Position numbers and translations under genes: made by a program. Positions 9,136-18,014 of a DNA stretch of 64,000 nt are shown here, in pieces (position 1 is the stretch's first letter; the number at the start of each line of letters is the position of its first letter). This DNA is from Synergistaceae bacterium (lineage in GTDB: Bacteria; Synergistota; Synergistia; Synergistales; Aminobacteriaceae). The stretch lies in NCBI GenBank assembly GCA_017451025.1, contig JAFSSM010000056.1, forward strand, positions 29,148-93,147, in the 5' to 3' direction. The notes beneath the pieces were generated by a model that was not told the origin of the DNA, ran no database searches, and saw nothing but the letters and a program-made list of their open reading frames with translations.

Positions 9136-10073
9136 CCATGCTCGAAGTACAGAACCTCTCGAAGTATTTTGCTGTTCCTGCGGGAGTCGTTCACTCGGTT
9201 GAAGATGTGAGCTTCTCGGTTGAACGCGGAGAGACTCTCGGTCTTGTCGGAGAGTCCGGGTGCGGAAAGACCACAACGGGCCGCACGATAATCCGCATTT
9301 ACGAGCCTACAGCCGGAAAAATAATCTTTGACGGTCAGGACATCACGAGCCTTACCCCGAGAGAGATGCTGCCTTTCAGGAAACGTATGCAGATGATCTT
9401 TCAGGACCCTTACGCTTCACTGAACCCCAGAATGACAGTCGGGGATATTGTCCGTGAACCGATGGTAATTCACGGCATCCCTAAAGACGAACACTCAGAC
9501 AGAGTCGCGCACCTTTTGCGGCTTGTAGGTCTCAATTCGGAACAGGCAGGGCGTTATCCCCACGAGTTCAGCGGCGGACAAAGACAGAGGATCGGAATTG
9601 CGCGTGCACTTGCGGTTGAACCGGAGCTGATAATCTGCGATGAACCGATTTCTGCTCTGGACGTGTCGATTCAGGCTCAAATCGTGAATATGCTCGAGGA
9701 CCTGCAGAAGTCTCTGGGCTTGACTTACATATTCATTGCGCATGATTTGTCGATGGTTCGGCACATCAGCTCGCGCGTCGCAGTAATGTATCTTGGCCGT
9801 ATAGTCGAGCTTGCGGAGAGCGGGGAACTCTACACTAACCCCAAGCACCCCTACACGGTCTCTCTGCTGTCGTCGATACCGATACCAGATCCCGACAAGT
9901 CAGACTCTCGTGAGCACATACCGTTGCAGGGCGAAATTCCGAGTGCTCTTAACCCGCCGTCAGGGTGTGCGTTCAGGACGAGATGCCCGAAGGCGCGGCC
10001 TGAGTGTGCGGCTCTTAACGCAGTATTACGGGACACAGGGAACGGGCATTTATGCGCTTGTCCGTTTGTGTAA
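9132..10073 (+). CDS. dppF: Peptide ABC transporter ATPase, DppF/OppF type
   Basis: Partner ATPase of DppD, 313 aa. Seen: Walker A GESGCGKT, Q-loop MIFQDPYASLNPRM, signature FSGGQRQRIGIA, Walker B LIICDEPISALD, and the C-terminal cysteine cluster CAFRTRCPKARPEC. The ATG at 9132 follows GAGGTGAAAG and overlaps the dppD stop as ATGA; a longer reading from 9111 would lie inside dppD. DppD and DppF normally form a heterodimer on DppB/DppC. Confidence 0.93.
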   Translation: MTMLEVQNLSKYFAVPAGVVHSVEDVSFSVERGETLGLVGESGCGKTTTGRTIIRIYEPTAGKIIFDGQDITSLTPREMLPFRKRMQMIFQDPYASLNPRMTVGDIVREPMVIHGIPKDEHSDRVAHLLRLVGLNSEQAGRYPHEFSGGQRQRIGIARALAVEPELIICDEPISALDVSIQAQIVNMLEDLQKSLGLTYIFIAHDLSMVRHISSRVAVMYLGRIVELAESGELYTNPKHPYTVSLLSSIPIPDPDKSDSREHIPLQGEIPSALNPPSGCAFRTRCPKARPECAALNAVLRDTGNGHLCACPFV

Positions 10074-10093
10074 AAATAAAGGAGGAATTTATT

Positions 10094-11680
10094 ATGATGC
10101 GCAAAATCTTTCTGGCAGTACTTGCTGTTGCGGCGTGGGCTTGTGCCTCGTTCGCAAGCGAGATAGTCTACAACTTAGGGGCTGACCCCCGAACGATTGA
10201 CCCCGCCCTCAACAACGCACTCGACGGTGCAAACGTCATCGTGAATATCTTTGACGGACTTGTACGCTTAGGCCAAGACGACAAGCCCGAACCAGCCTGT
10301 GCGGAATCGTGGAAAGTCTCGGACGACGGAATGACCTGGACGTTTTACCTCCGCGACAGCCTGAAGTGGGCTGACGGTGAACCGCTTACCGCTTCGCAGT
10401 TCAAGGACGGATTTCTTCGCGCGGTCAACCCCGAAACAGGTTCGCCCTATGCGTACTATGGATTCTTCATCAAAAACGCTGAGGCATTCTACAACGGCAC
10501 GGCTAAGTCCGAAGACGTGGGACTCTCTGCTCCTGACGACAAGACATTCGTGATTCAGCTTGAGCACAAAAATCCGCTGATGCTCGAGTATATGGCCTTC
10601 CCGCTGTTCCTGCCCTCAAGAATGGACATCATCAGCGAATCCCCCAGAGCTTGGGCGGCACGTCCCGATACCCTCATCTCAAACGGAGCCTTCAAGCTGG
10701 AGAGCTGGAGGCACGGCGACGGAGGCGAAATGATTCTCGTCAAGAATCCCCACTACTGGGACGCGGAGAACGTCAAGGCTGACCGTCTGCGCTTCGTGTT
10801 CATCAACGACGAAAACACATCTTACGCGGCATTCAAGGCCGGACGCATCGACTACATGGGCAACATTCCCTCACAGCTCCTGCCGATGCTCCTCCAGAGG
10901 GGCGAGGCTAAATCATTCCCTGCTCTCGGAACCGGCTACTGCGACTTCAACGTTACACGCAAACCTTTCGATGACCCGAGAGTCAGACGTGCTTTCACGC
11001 TGGCGATTGACCGCAGAATTATAGTCGAGAAGATTACGCGCGGAGGACAGAAACCAGCAACAGGCTTTGTGTGCGACGCTGTGCCAGGAACTTCGGACGC
11101 TAAGGATTTTCGTGATGAGGGCGGAGCATTTCTGCCGGAGAGGGCTGACATTGATGAGGCACGGAAACTTCTCGCTGAAGCAGGGTACCCGGACGGAAAA
11201 GGCTTCCCGAAAGTCAGCTACAAGTACAACTCAAACGCTGGCAACAAGCAAATGGCCGAAGCCCTTCAAGGAATGTGGAAACAGGTGCTCGGCGTTGAAG
11301 TGGAACTGCTCAATGAGGAGTGGAAGGTGTTTATCGAGACGCGTAACAGGATGGATTACGACATTGCCCGCGACGCGTGGATAATGGACTTCTTTGACGC
11401 TGGGAGCATTCTTGAGCTGTGCATAACCGGTTCAGCGCAGAACAACACGGGCTACAGCAACCCGAAGTTCGACGAGGCGATGAGGAATGCCGCCGGAGAA
11501 TCCGACAGGGTGAAGCGCATAAACTTCATGCACGAGGCCGAAAAGATTCTCATGGAGGACTTGCCGGTTGCGCCGATATACTTCTACACTTCGGCGGTGC
11601 TGCAGAGCAAAAGAGTTACGGGCATACATCGTTCACCGCTTGGGTACGTGTTCTTCAGGAACGCGGAAATAGCGCAGTAA
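10094..11680 (+). CDS. Peptide-binding protein of the ABC importer
   Basis: Periplasmic binding protein of 528 aa, SBP_bac_5 family (OppA/MppA-like). Seen: a signal peptide MRKIFLAVLAVAAWACASFA, then EIVYNLGADPRTIDPALNN, the start of mature OppA-type proteins, and conserved WTFYLRDSLKWADGEPLTA. A near-perfect AAAGGAGGAATTTATT precedes ATG. It closes the dpp operon 20 nt after dppF. The ligand is probably oligopeptides, from OppA-like features and context, but specificity cannot be read from sequence. Confidence 0.9.
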   Translation: MMRKIFLAVLAVAAWACASFASEIVYNLGADPRTIDPALNNALDGANVIVNIFDGLVRLGQDDKPEPACAESWKVSDDGMTWTFYLRDSLKWADGEPLTASQFKDGFLRAVNPETGSPYAYYGFFIKNAEAFYNGTAKSEDVGLSAPDDKTFVIQLEHKNPLMLEYMAFPLFLPSRMDIISESPRAWAARPDTLISNGAFKLESWRHGDGGEMILVKNPHYWDAENVKADRLRFVFINDENTSYAAFKAGRIDYMGNIPSQLLPMLLQRGEAKSFPALGTGYCDFNVTRKPFDDPRVRRAFTLAIDRRIIVEKITRGGQKPATGFVCDAVPGTSDAKDFRDEGGAFLPERADIDEARKLLAEAGYPDGKGFPKVSYKYNSNAGNKQMAEALQGMWKQVLGVEVELLNEEWKVFIETRNRMDYDIARDAWIMDFFDAGSILELCITGSAQNNTGYSNPKFDEAMRNAAGESDRVKRINFMHEAEKILMEDLPVAPIYFYTSAVLQSKRVTGIHRSPLGYVFFRNAEIAQ

Positions 11681-11763
11681 ACTTTACATGCCCTCAAAGA
11701 TAACGTAAAATTTTGACGCTTCATTATCCCAATAATCTTAATATTCAGGAGATGTTATTTTCC

Positions 11764-12531
11764 ATGAAGAAACTGTTAGTAGTTGCTGTTATGCTTCTCG
11801 CCGTTTGTTCCTGCGCTTTCGCCGAAACTGACTCCGAATACGTCAAGGCTAAGGGCGTTCTCGTTGTCGGCATCACCGACTTCAAACCTATGGACTACAA
11901 GAACGAAGCGGGCGAGTGGATCGGTTTCGACGCGGACCTTGCGAGGGCATTCGCTGAGAGTCTGGGCGTAAAGGTAGAGTTCCAGGAGATCGAGTGGAAC
12001 AACAAGATTCTCGAGCTTGACGGCAAAAATATTGATTGCGTGTGGAACGGAATGACCCTCACCCCCGAAGTGAAGGAGTCAATGCTCTGCTCCAACCCTT
12101 ACTGCAACAACGCGCAGATCGTAGTCGTCCCGCTCGTGAAGGCTGACGAATACTCAAACGTTGACGCGATAAAGGAGCTGAACTTCGCAGTTGAGCACGG
12201 CAGTGCAGGCAACGAGCAGGCCACAGCATACGGCTTCAAGACGACTGAAGTTCAGGACCAGGCCAGCGCACTCATGGAGGTAGCTTCCGGCACGGCGGAC
12301 GCGGCAATCATCGACTCACTGATGGCGGCGGCAATGGTCGGCAAGGGCACGGGCTATGAAGCTCTGACTTATACGGTAGCACTCAACAGCGAGGAATACG
12401 GTGTAGGCTTCAGGAAGGGATCAGACCTTGCGTACATGCTCAACGCATTTTTCGAGGCCGGGTATGCTGACGGAAGCATTCAGAACACTGCGATGAAGTA
12501 CGGCATCCAGGCAGCACTTATCACGAAATAA
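11764..12531 (+). CDS. Amino-acid ABC transporter substrate-binding protein
   Basis: Family 3 periplasmic binding protein of 255 aa. Seen: a signal peptide MKKLLVVAVMLLAVCSCAFA, then GVLVVGITDFKPMDYKN and WIGFDADLARAFAE, the classic start of polar amino-acid binding proteins, and the VWNGMTLTPEVKE segment contacting the ligand. The ATG at 11764 begins the signal peptide; AGGAG lies 12 nt before it, and an in-frame ATG at 11752 is possible. First gene of a binding protein-permease-ATPase operon. Ligand not determinable. Confidence 0.9.
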   Translation: MKKLLVVAVMLLAVCSCAFAETDSEYVKAKGVLVVGITDFKPMDYKNEAGEWIGFDADLARAFAESLGVKVEFQEIEWNNKILELDGKNIDCVWNGMTLTPEVKESMLCSNPYCNNAQIVVVPLVKADEYSNVDAIKELNFAVEHGSAGNEQATAYGFKTTEVQDQASALMEVASGTADAAIIDSLMAAAMVGKGTGYEALTYTVALNSEEYGVGFRKGSDLAYMLNAFFEAGYADGSIQNTAMKYGIQAALITK

Positions 12532-12535
12532 CTTG

Positions 12536-13222
12536 ATGGAGACATTTCTTCACCAGCTCCCTATAGTCGTAAACGCATTGAACGTAGGGTTTGTTCAGAC
12601 CTTGAAGCTCTTTGCGGTTACGCTTCTGGGAGCTTTTCCTTTGGGGCTGTTAATTGCGTTCGGGTCTCTCTCGAAAATCCGGGCGGTTAGTATGTTCACG
12701 AGCTTCATCATCTGGATAATTCGCGGGACTCCTCTGATGATTCAGCTGTTGATCGTCTACTACTTTCCTGGCTTAGTCCTGCATAATCCCATTTGGGGCG
12801 GCGGAGAACAGGGAAGGTTTCTCGCGGCATCGCTGGCATTCATCATCAACTACTCGTGCTACTTTTCGGAGATATACAGGGGCGGAATTTTGAGTGTGCC
12901 TGTCGGACAGACTGAGGCCGGACTTGTTCTCGGAATGACGAAGCGGCAGATATTCTTCAACGTTACGCTGCTGCAGATGATAAAGCGCATAGTTCCGCCG
13001 ATCTCGAACGAGATTATCACCCTCGTGAAGGATACAGCACTTGCGAGAATAATAGCACTGCAGGAAATTATCTGGGCAGGGCAGGCGTTCATGAAGGGGT
13101 CTCACGGAATTTCCGGAGCAATCTGGCCGCTGTTTTTCACGGCGTTCTACTATCTGGTGTTCAACGGGATAGTTACGGTGCTATTGGCCAGGCTAGAGAG
13201 AAAGCTCGACTATTTCCGCTAG
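12536..13222 (+). CDS. Amino-acid ABC transporter permease
   Basis: Inner-membrane permease of 228 aa, HisM/GlnP type. Seen: five hydrophobic segments, the loop WIIRGTPLMIQLLIVYY, and the EAA motif GQTEAGLVLGMTKRQIF that docks the ATPase. It starts 4 nt after the binding protein; a TTG at 12533 directly before ATG is also possible. The ATPase follows after 18 nt. Confidence 0.92.
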   Translation: METFLHQLPIVVNALNVGFVQTLKLFAVTLLGAFPLGLLIAFGSLSKIRAVSMFTSFIIWIIRGTPLMIQLLIVYYFPGLVLHNPIWGGGEQGRFLAASLAFIINYSCYFSEIYRGGILSVPVGQTEAGLVLGMTKRQIFFNVTLLQMIKRIVPPISNEIITLVKDTALARIIALQEIIWAGQAFMKGSHGISGAIWPLFFTAFYYLVFNGIVTVLLARLERKLDYFR

Positions 13223-13240
13223 AGAGGAGAGGAATCAATT

Positions 13241-14014
13241 ATGCCAGTTCTTGAAGTCAGGAATATACGCAAGACTTTCGGAAGGACGGAAGTCCTCAAG
13301 GGTATAGATTTCTCGCTCGACAAGGGAGAAGCACTTTCCGTGATAGGTTCATCGGGTAGCGGAAAGACTACGCTTTTGCGGTGCCTGAATTTCCTTGAGC
13401 GGCCTGATGCCGGAAGTATTACGGTGAACGGAGAAGTATTGCTTGACTGTGCTGATGCTTCGACGCTGAGGGAGTCTGAGATTCGGAGGAAGAGGCTGCA
13501 TTTCGGGCTGGTGTTCCAGTCGTTCAACTTGTTTCCGCAGTACACGGCACTGGAGAATGTGCTTCTTGCGCCGAGACTTCTGGCGAAGGAGAATCACGAA
13601 CAGTTTGCGGACAAGGAGAGGCTTAACGCTGAGGCTAGGGAGCTTTTTGCGGATATAGGGCTGTCTGACAGGATGAATAATTATCCGCACCAGTTATCCG
13701 GCGGCCAGCAGCAGAGGGTAGCGATTGCGCGGGCGTTAATCATGCACCCGGACATTCTGTGCTTTGACGAGCCGACGAGTGCGCTTGATCCGGAACTTAC
13801 GGGTGAAGTCCTGAAGGTGATACGGAAGCTGTCTGAACAGAACACGACGATGATAATCGTGACTCACGAGATGGAGTTTGCGCGGGATGTTGCGGACAAA
13901 GTCATCTTTATGGACGGCGGGGTAATCTGTGAGCAAGGTAATCCTCGTGAGGTGTTTTCTCACCCGAAGGAAGAGCGCACGAAGCAATTTTTGTCGCGTT
14001 ACAGCCAGAATTAG
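13241..14014 (+). CDS. Amino-acid ABC transporter ATPase
   Basis: GlnQ/HisP-type ATPase of 257 aa. Seen: Walker [11 protein letters not shown]-loop [18 protein letters not shown], signature [12 protein letters not shown], Walker [15 protein letters not shown] and switch [15 protein letters not shown]. An insert of about 15 residues after the Q-loop ([18 protein letters not shown]) is slightly longer than usual. GAGAGGAGAGG precedes ATG. Last gene of the amino-acid importer operon, followed by a terminator. Confidence 0.93.
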   Translation: MPVLEVRNIRKTFGRTEVLKGIDFSLDKGEALSVIGSSGSGKTTLLRCLNFLERPDAGSITVNGEVLLDCADASTLRESEIRRKRLHFGLVFQSFNLFPQYTALENVLLAPRLLAKENHEQFADKERLNAEARELFADIGLSDRMNNYPHQLSGGQQQRVAIARALIMHPDILCFDEPTSALDPELTGEVLKVIRKLSEQNTTMIIVTHEMEFARDVADKVIFMDGGVICEQGNPREVFSHPKEERTKQFLSRYSQN

Positions 14015-14022
14015 GATTAGTA

Positions 14023-14052
14023 ACGACCTACGGAAAACCGCGGGTCGTTTTT
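14023..14052 (+). terminator. Rho-independent terminator of the amino-acid ABC operon
   Basis: Stem ACGACC/GGTCGT with an inner CGG/CCG pair around an AAAA loop, followed by TTTTT. It begins 8 nt after the ATPase stop codon. Confidence 0.85.
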
Positions 14053-14058
14053 GTCGAT

Positions 14059-14720
14059 TTATATCTTTTTACACAAACGGATGTACAAGCGTTTTGCAAA
14101 AGGGTATATACATGAAGGTATGACCGTAGGAGCAATTGAATGAGGCCCGTCGATGATTTCCAGCACAAATGGGCTGAAAATTGACCTGAATAGTTTGGAT
14201 CTCACCAGTGAAGAAAGACGTGAAAAACTCTGCCATTTTTCTCCTGACACAGCTTAGGAAGGTATTCGATGTTTGTGGTGTTCATGACTTTTTCCTGAAA
14301 ATTGCTGCCAATAAGCCCTGAATTGTTCTCAACTTCATTAAGCAGCTCCAGCATGTATTGAGTCTTCACAATCATATGCTCGGTTACGAATGATTTATTC
14401 ATCATTTTGCGTGTATTCGGCAGGATTCTCGTTATAGTGTCGAAGTATTCATGGTGAAAGTTGTTTTTCATGTCGAATATGGGCTTTGAAGAAGCGTCAT
14501 CAAAAAGTTTAATGGTTTTCAACGGAATAGTGTTGCTGTCCCAGATAAGATAATATTCATCGTCCGTGAACCTCACGAATAGCATCTTTATGAACTGCTG
14601 GACATACCACCCGGCACGGTTCGGATTTTATCTGTTCGCAGAGAGTAAAGTTCCCTAAATCACTTAATTCAGAGCATGAGGTGGTGTGCTTGCCGTGTCA
14701 ATTATGGGCTCATTTCCCAT
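14059..14720 (-). pseudogene. Remnant of a glycosyltransferase-like (DUF6492-type) gene
   Basis: The start is intact: AAAGGAG then ATG at 14720 (MGNEPIIDTASTPPHALN), but it stops after 18 codons. A second frame gives VVCPAVHKDAIREV; the longest piece (14202-14585) contains YLIWDSNTIPLKTI, FHHEYFDTITRILP and FVTEHMIV. A third frame runs to 14059. The DSNTIPL, HxEYFDT and EHM motifs resemble DUF6492-like proteins tied to surface glycans; that match is from memory. With several frame breaks no full product is made. It lies between two transport operons. Confidence 0.45.
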
Positions 14721-14752
14721 TTTGTCAAGACTCCTTTCATGGATGTTTAGTG

Positions 14753-14761
14753 ATTATATCA
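14753..14761 (-). promoter_or_regulatory. Extended -10 in front of the glycosyltransferase remnant
   Basis: Minus-strand TGATATAAT, whose TGA is also the nikO stop codon, lies about 33 nt upstream of the remnant's ATG. It may read only the remnant. Confidence 0.45.
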
Positions 14762-15451
14762 CAACATCGCATACCTCAAAGGCAACTCAAGACCATTAGC
14801 CTCCAGAATTTCCCTGTCAGTAAATAGATCAGGTAGTTTACCTTCAGCCGCAACAACTCCGTCACTCAAAATAACTGCCCTCGTGCAAATATCTAGTGCC
14901 ATATCCAAATCATGAGTCGCAAGCAGAATTGTCCTCTCAGTCTCACGCAAAAAGTTTATCACCCGTCTCCTCGCTCTAGGGTCTAATCCAGCAGAAGGTT
15001 CATCCAGTGCCAGAATTTCCGGCTCACGCACAAGTACCCCCGCGAACGACACTATGCGCTTCTCCCCCCCCGAAAGCCTGTGCGGAGGCCTCTGCGCAAG
15101 ATGAGCTATCCCCAAACTCTCAAGCATTCTCACCGCACGTTCATGTGCCTTACTCACGCTCATTCCCCCTGCTACAAGTGAAAACGCCACATCTTCAAGC
15201 ACACTCGGCATCAGCAATTCATCGTCCGCATCCTGAAACGTCAACCCTACATTCGCCGCCTTCCCCCCGAAAGTTATTCCTCCCTCCTTAACTTCAAGAG
15301 CACCAGCAATCAGCAGAAGCAATGTCGATTTCCCTGAACCGTTCGCTCCGACAAGCGCAACCTTCTCGCCGTCATTCACTCTGAACGTTACGCCACGAAG
15401 TGCCTCGTGCCCGTCGGGATACCTGTAGCGCAAATCCTTGACTTCTAGCAA
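14759..15451 (-). CDS. nikO: Nickel/cobalt ECF importer ATPase
   Basis: ATPase of an energy-coupling-factor metal importer, 230 aa. Seen: Walker A GANGSGKST, signature LSGGEKRIVSFA, Walker B ILALDEPSAGLD, and switch ATHDLDMAL, with the short Q-loop FQDADDELL typical of CbiO/NikO. It overlaps the permease gene by 7 nt. Nickel rather than cobalt is favoured because the operon has NikK- and NikL-like genes and no CbiN, but this is inference. Confidence 0.88.
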   Translation of the reverse strand: MLEVKDLRYRYPDGHEALRGVTFRVNDGEKVALVGANGSGKSTLLLLIAGALEVKEGGITFGGKAANVGLTFQDADDELLMPSVLEDVAFSLVAGGMSVSKAHERAVRMLESLGIAHLAQRPPHRLSGGEKRIVSFAGVLVREPEILALDEPSAGLDPRARRRVINFLRETERTILLATHDLDMALDICTRAVILSDGVVAAEGKLPDLFTDREILEANGLELPLRYAML

Positions 15452-16011
15452 GCAGCCTCACCCTTTCTGTCCTGCATAAATCCCTTAAACCCTCCGCGCA
15501 GCTCTACAGCCTGTGTCATCCGCTCTGACCGGTTAGCACTCCGGATAAGCACCGAGCCGAGAACATACGCAAAAATCTTCAGCCTCATCATCAGTCCGGC
15601 ATCAGGTGCCCGCAATTTCGCGGAGACCAGCGCGCTATCCAGACTGTCGCGCAGGATAAATATCCCCCTGACCGTCAGGATAACCAGCACACGGAATTTC
15701 TCAGGCATAGCCAGCGAATACACAGCACCCAGCCCAAGCGGAAATACCAGTGCCGCAAACACAACGTATATTATGTTCACGCGCCAAGCTATCACCATCC
15801 CCATCATGAGCCCTTCACGTAAATCCGGCCAAGTCAGCGCAAGGGTGATAACCATCAATGCGTTAATGACGTTCAGCTTCAGTATGTACGGGAGCGGAAA
15901 TTTCTTCCGGCAGAGCAAAATCACGGGCAGTATCGACTCTGCAAGAAGAACATAAAGCGAACTGCTCACCGAAACAGCAAAAGCGTAGCACAGTGCACAG
16001 AAAATCATCAT
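15445..16011 (-). CDS. nikQ: Nickel/cobalt ECF importer transmembrane protein
   Basis: CbiQ/NikQ-type T-component of 188 aa. Seen: four to five hydrophobic segments and the coupling-helix regions with LRAPDAGLMMRL and RSERMTQAVELRGG, which correspond to the A-R-G type motifs bound by the ATPase. I choose ATG at 16011, which overlaps the nikM stop (ATGATGA); the longer reading from 16044 lies inside nikM. It is shorter than most CbiQ proteins (about 225-260 aa), mainly at the N terminus. Confidence 0.83.
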   Translation of the reverse strand: MMIFCALCYAFAVSVSSSLYVLLAESILPVILLCRKKFPLPYILKLNVINALMVITLALTWPDLREGLMMGMVIAWRVNIIYVVFAALVFPLGLGAVYSLAMPEKFRVLVILTVRGIFILRDSLDSALVSAKLRAPDAGLMMRLKIFAYVLGSVLIRSANRSERMTQAVELRGGFKGFMQDRKGEAAC

Positions 16012-16595
16012 GACAGAAACTCCGGAGCGGCCTTCTTCAGCCACGCAACAAGGAATGCCGTAACAGCCCCCTCAATTAGCGCAACAGGTATGTGTGCAAC
16101 AGCGAGAATTTTTGCGGCATTCACGAACCCCGAATCACTCAACGCTAGGCATATTCCCGCAAAAACTGCCGCAAGCATTACTCCGGAAACTCCGGCGATG
16201 AACGCCATCGCCAGACTTCCGCGTTCACGTACAGCCCGCCCGAAAACACCATAGACCGCCAGCGCAGAACCCGCCATCACCATAGTGTTCACACCCAGAA
16301 CGAGAAGCCCTCCGAACCCGAACAGCAGGGCCTGAAGCATCAGAGCAGCGAGCACAGCCGGAAACACAGCCCAGCCCAGAATAATACCCATAGGCGCAAT
16401 CAGGAGCAGGTGAGCAGAGCCCGGCCCGATCTTCACGTGAACCAGCGAAGCCAGAAAGAACGCCGACGCAAGCAGAGCAGTCCTCACGATTTTTGCGGGG
16501 TCAGTGCGTTTAAGCCCGACTCCGACTCCCGCGCAAGTTACCGCCCATCCAGCAATCAGGACTCCGCCGGACAAAATTCCTTCACTTATGTGCAT
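16008..16595 (-). CDS. nikM: Nickel/cobalt ECF importer substrate-binding membrane protein
   Basis: S-component of 195 aa. Seen: the invariant N terminus MHISEGILSGG, where Met1 and His2 coordinate the metal in known CbiM/NikM proteins, a further His in VHVKIGPGSAHLLL, and about six membrane helices. The start overlaps the 3' end of nikL. The unmodified MH start makes the start codon certain. Confidence 0.9.
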   Translation of the reverse strand: MHISEGILSGGVLIAGWAVTCAGVGVGLKRTDPAKIVRTALLASAFFLASLVHVKIGPGSAHLLLIAPMGIILGWAVFPAVLAALMLQALLFGFGGLLVLGVNTMVMAGSALAVYGVFGRAVRERGSLAMAFIAGVSGVMLAAVFAGICLALSDSGFVNAAKILAVAHIPVALIEGAVTAFLVAWLKKAAPEFLS

Positions 16596-17025
16596 TGTGC
16601 TTCACCCTCACTATCATTGCTATGTTGAAGAGCAGGCTCACACCCAGAATTGCACGTATGAGCATCTCAGGCCGTGCGTCATCTTTCCTAGCTAACCCCT
16701 CACCCCTAGCCCCTAACCCCTCATCCCTAACCCCTACGCTCGCCGTGCACTGGTGGCCTTCCTCGTCGCGCACAATTACTCTCCATTCGCCCGGACAGTC
16801 CGGCACAAACGCAAAGCGTCCCTCTTCGTCCGTCCTGCCTGTCTGAACCGCAAACTTTTCATCGCGGGGCGAGAACACTCGCGCTTCACGGTAGCTCATC
16901 TTTTCGCCGTCAGAGTAGAAGAACTCCAGAGCAACAGCCTTCAAGCCAGAATGACGGTAGCCCGTGCCGTGAGCGTAAGCCTGACACGCACACAGCACGA
17001 GCATTAACGCTAGAAATTTCCTCAT
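16582..17025 (-). CDS. nikL: NikL-like accessory component of the metal importer
   Basis: Membrane-anchored protein of 147 aa. Seen: a signal peptide ending AQAYA or YAH, a periplasmic Ig-like domain (AVALEFFYSDGEKMSYREA, GRTDEEGRFAFVPDCPGEW), a repeat-derived linker RDEGLGARGEGLAR, and one C-terminal membrane helix. This domain plan matches NikL proteins, which accompany NikM in nickel ECF systems. The linker is encoded by six heptamers at 16693-16736. It overlaps nikK by 4 nt and nikM by 14 nt. Name from layout and context; sequence conservation in this family is weak. Confidence 0.65.
   Translation of the reverse strand: MRKFLALMLVLCACQAYAHGTGYRHSGLKAVALEFFYSDGEKMSYREARVFSPRDEKFAVQTGRTDEEGRFAFVPDCPGEWRVIVRDEEGHQCTASVGVRDEGLGARGEGLARKDDARPEMLIRAILGVSLLFNIAMIVRVKHNAHK
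16693..16736. repeat. Heptamer repeat inside nikL
   Basis: Six head-to-tail heptamers of the form TAACCCC/TCACCCC/TAGCCCC. Because 3 x 7 = 21, the array stays open in frame and encodes a seven-residue repeat (RDEGLGA, RGEGLAR) between the periplasmic domain and the membrane helix. Confidence 0.85.
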
Positions 17026-17798
17026 TTGACCTCGAACAGCAGGAACGCACGCAGATTCAGGTGGTCATAGTCGCCTTCGACTCCTGGAAGTCCTGCCTGA
17101 ACTGCCCTTATCCCCCACCAGCCCGGAGCAGTAATTTTCACGTGAGCAAGTCCGTTCTCCGCTTCGGTGTAATACGCATAAGTGTTCTCGTACTCCGTAA
17201 CGAATCCGTCATACGTTGCCCAGACAGGACCGGTGTATGGCTGGCCGTTGAGGAGTATCTTTACGTCGAAGTAGCTTCCTGTTTTTGCGCCGGCGGGGTT
17301 AGTGACGGGGATAATCTCCAGCGGATGGCCGAGTACCTGCGCAAATTCTGTGTCTTTACTTGATGTGTTGAAGATAGCTTTGGCGTATTTGTCGTACTTG
17401 TTTGCGGAAATTACCTTGAGGCCCTTAGCTTCTAGGTCTTTGCGTGAGCCGGACTTTCCGCCTTCGTTCGTAACACACCACGATTCTCCGTCCTTAGTCG
17501 CAACGAGCATAATTGAGTGCGATAAATCCTTCGGGGTAACGGTGAAATCGATGCACAGCTCCGAATCGTTGCCGGTGAGTTCGGACGTGATGAGCTTTCC
17601 GTCCTCAATGATACCGGCCTTTACGCGCGAGAGTATCTCTACTTCTTCGGGCACTATGAATTTGTGCGCAGACTGAACCGTAACGTGGAAGGGTTCTCCG
17701 GACTTCATTGCTTTGTCTCTGGCCTTAATGGTCAGTTCATGGGAAAAAGCCGGTGTGATGAACGCAAAGAATATTGCGAGAGCGATTATGCGTCTCAT
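17022..17798 (-). CDS. nikK: DUF4198 periplasmic protein, NikK-like
   Basis: Secreted protein of 258 aa. Seen: signal peptide MRRIIALAIFFAFITPAFS, mature start HELTIKARD, and the DUF4198 pattern of beta-rich segments ending GYxxHLNLRAF-like (YDHLNLRAFLLFEV). The His directly after the cleavage site is common in metal-handling proteins of this kind. ATG at 17798 is chosen for the signal peptide, with GAGGGGG upstream. First gene of nikKLMQO; probably delivers or senses the metal in the periplasm. Confidence 0.7.
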   Translation of the reverse strand: MRRIIALAIFFAFITPAFSHELTIKARDKAMKSGEPFHVTVQSAHKFIVPEEVEILSRVKAGIIEDGKLITSELTGNDSELCIDFTVTPKDLSHSIMLVATKDGESWCVTNEGGKSGSRKDLEAKGLKVISANKYDKYAKAIFNTSSKDTEFAQVLGHPLEIIPVTNPAGAKTGSYFDVKILLNGQPYTGPVWATYDGFVTEYENTYAYYTEAENGLAHVKITAPGWWGIRAVQAGLPGVEGDYDHLNLRAFLLFEVK

Positions 17799-17969
17799 GA
17801 AAAAAATTCCCCCTCGAAAAAATTTGTGGACGGGAGGAATAATAACACTCTTAATCACGAAAATGTTACGCGCTAATTACACATTAAGCCCCACAAAAAA
17901 TAAGCGCATACTTACTAAAAATTTCAGCCGCGTAAAAATAGATGCCGCAAAGATTTAGAGGTGATTTCT

Positions 17970-17995
17970 GTAGTTGTAAAAGTAGTTGTAAAAAT
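17970..17995 (+). repeat. Dispersed repeat copy 1 (GTAGTTGTAAA pair)
   Basis: GTAGTTGTAAAA followed by GTAGTTGTAAAAAT, then TGCTGCC a few bases on. The same 26 bp with one mismatch occurs at 56869-56894. It lies between nikK and the lpxB 3' end; the rest of this 216-bp gap (17799-18014) holds the nikK leader and nothing else recognised. Confidence 0.7.
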
Positions 17996-18014
17996 CGTCT
18001 GTGCTGCCATTTTT

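Noticed and set aside
17799..17969. Cobalamin or nickel riboswitch/NikR operator upstream of nikK
   Set aside because: No B12-box-like segment and no convincing inverted repeat was found; an apparent GTAA-rich stretch is not palindromic.
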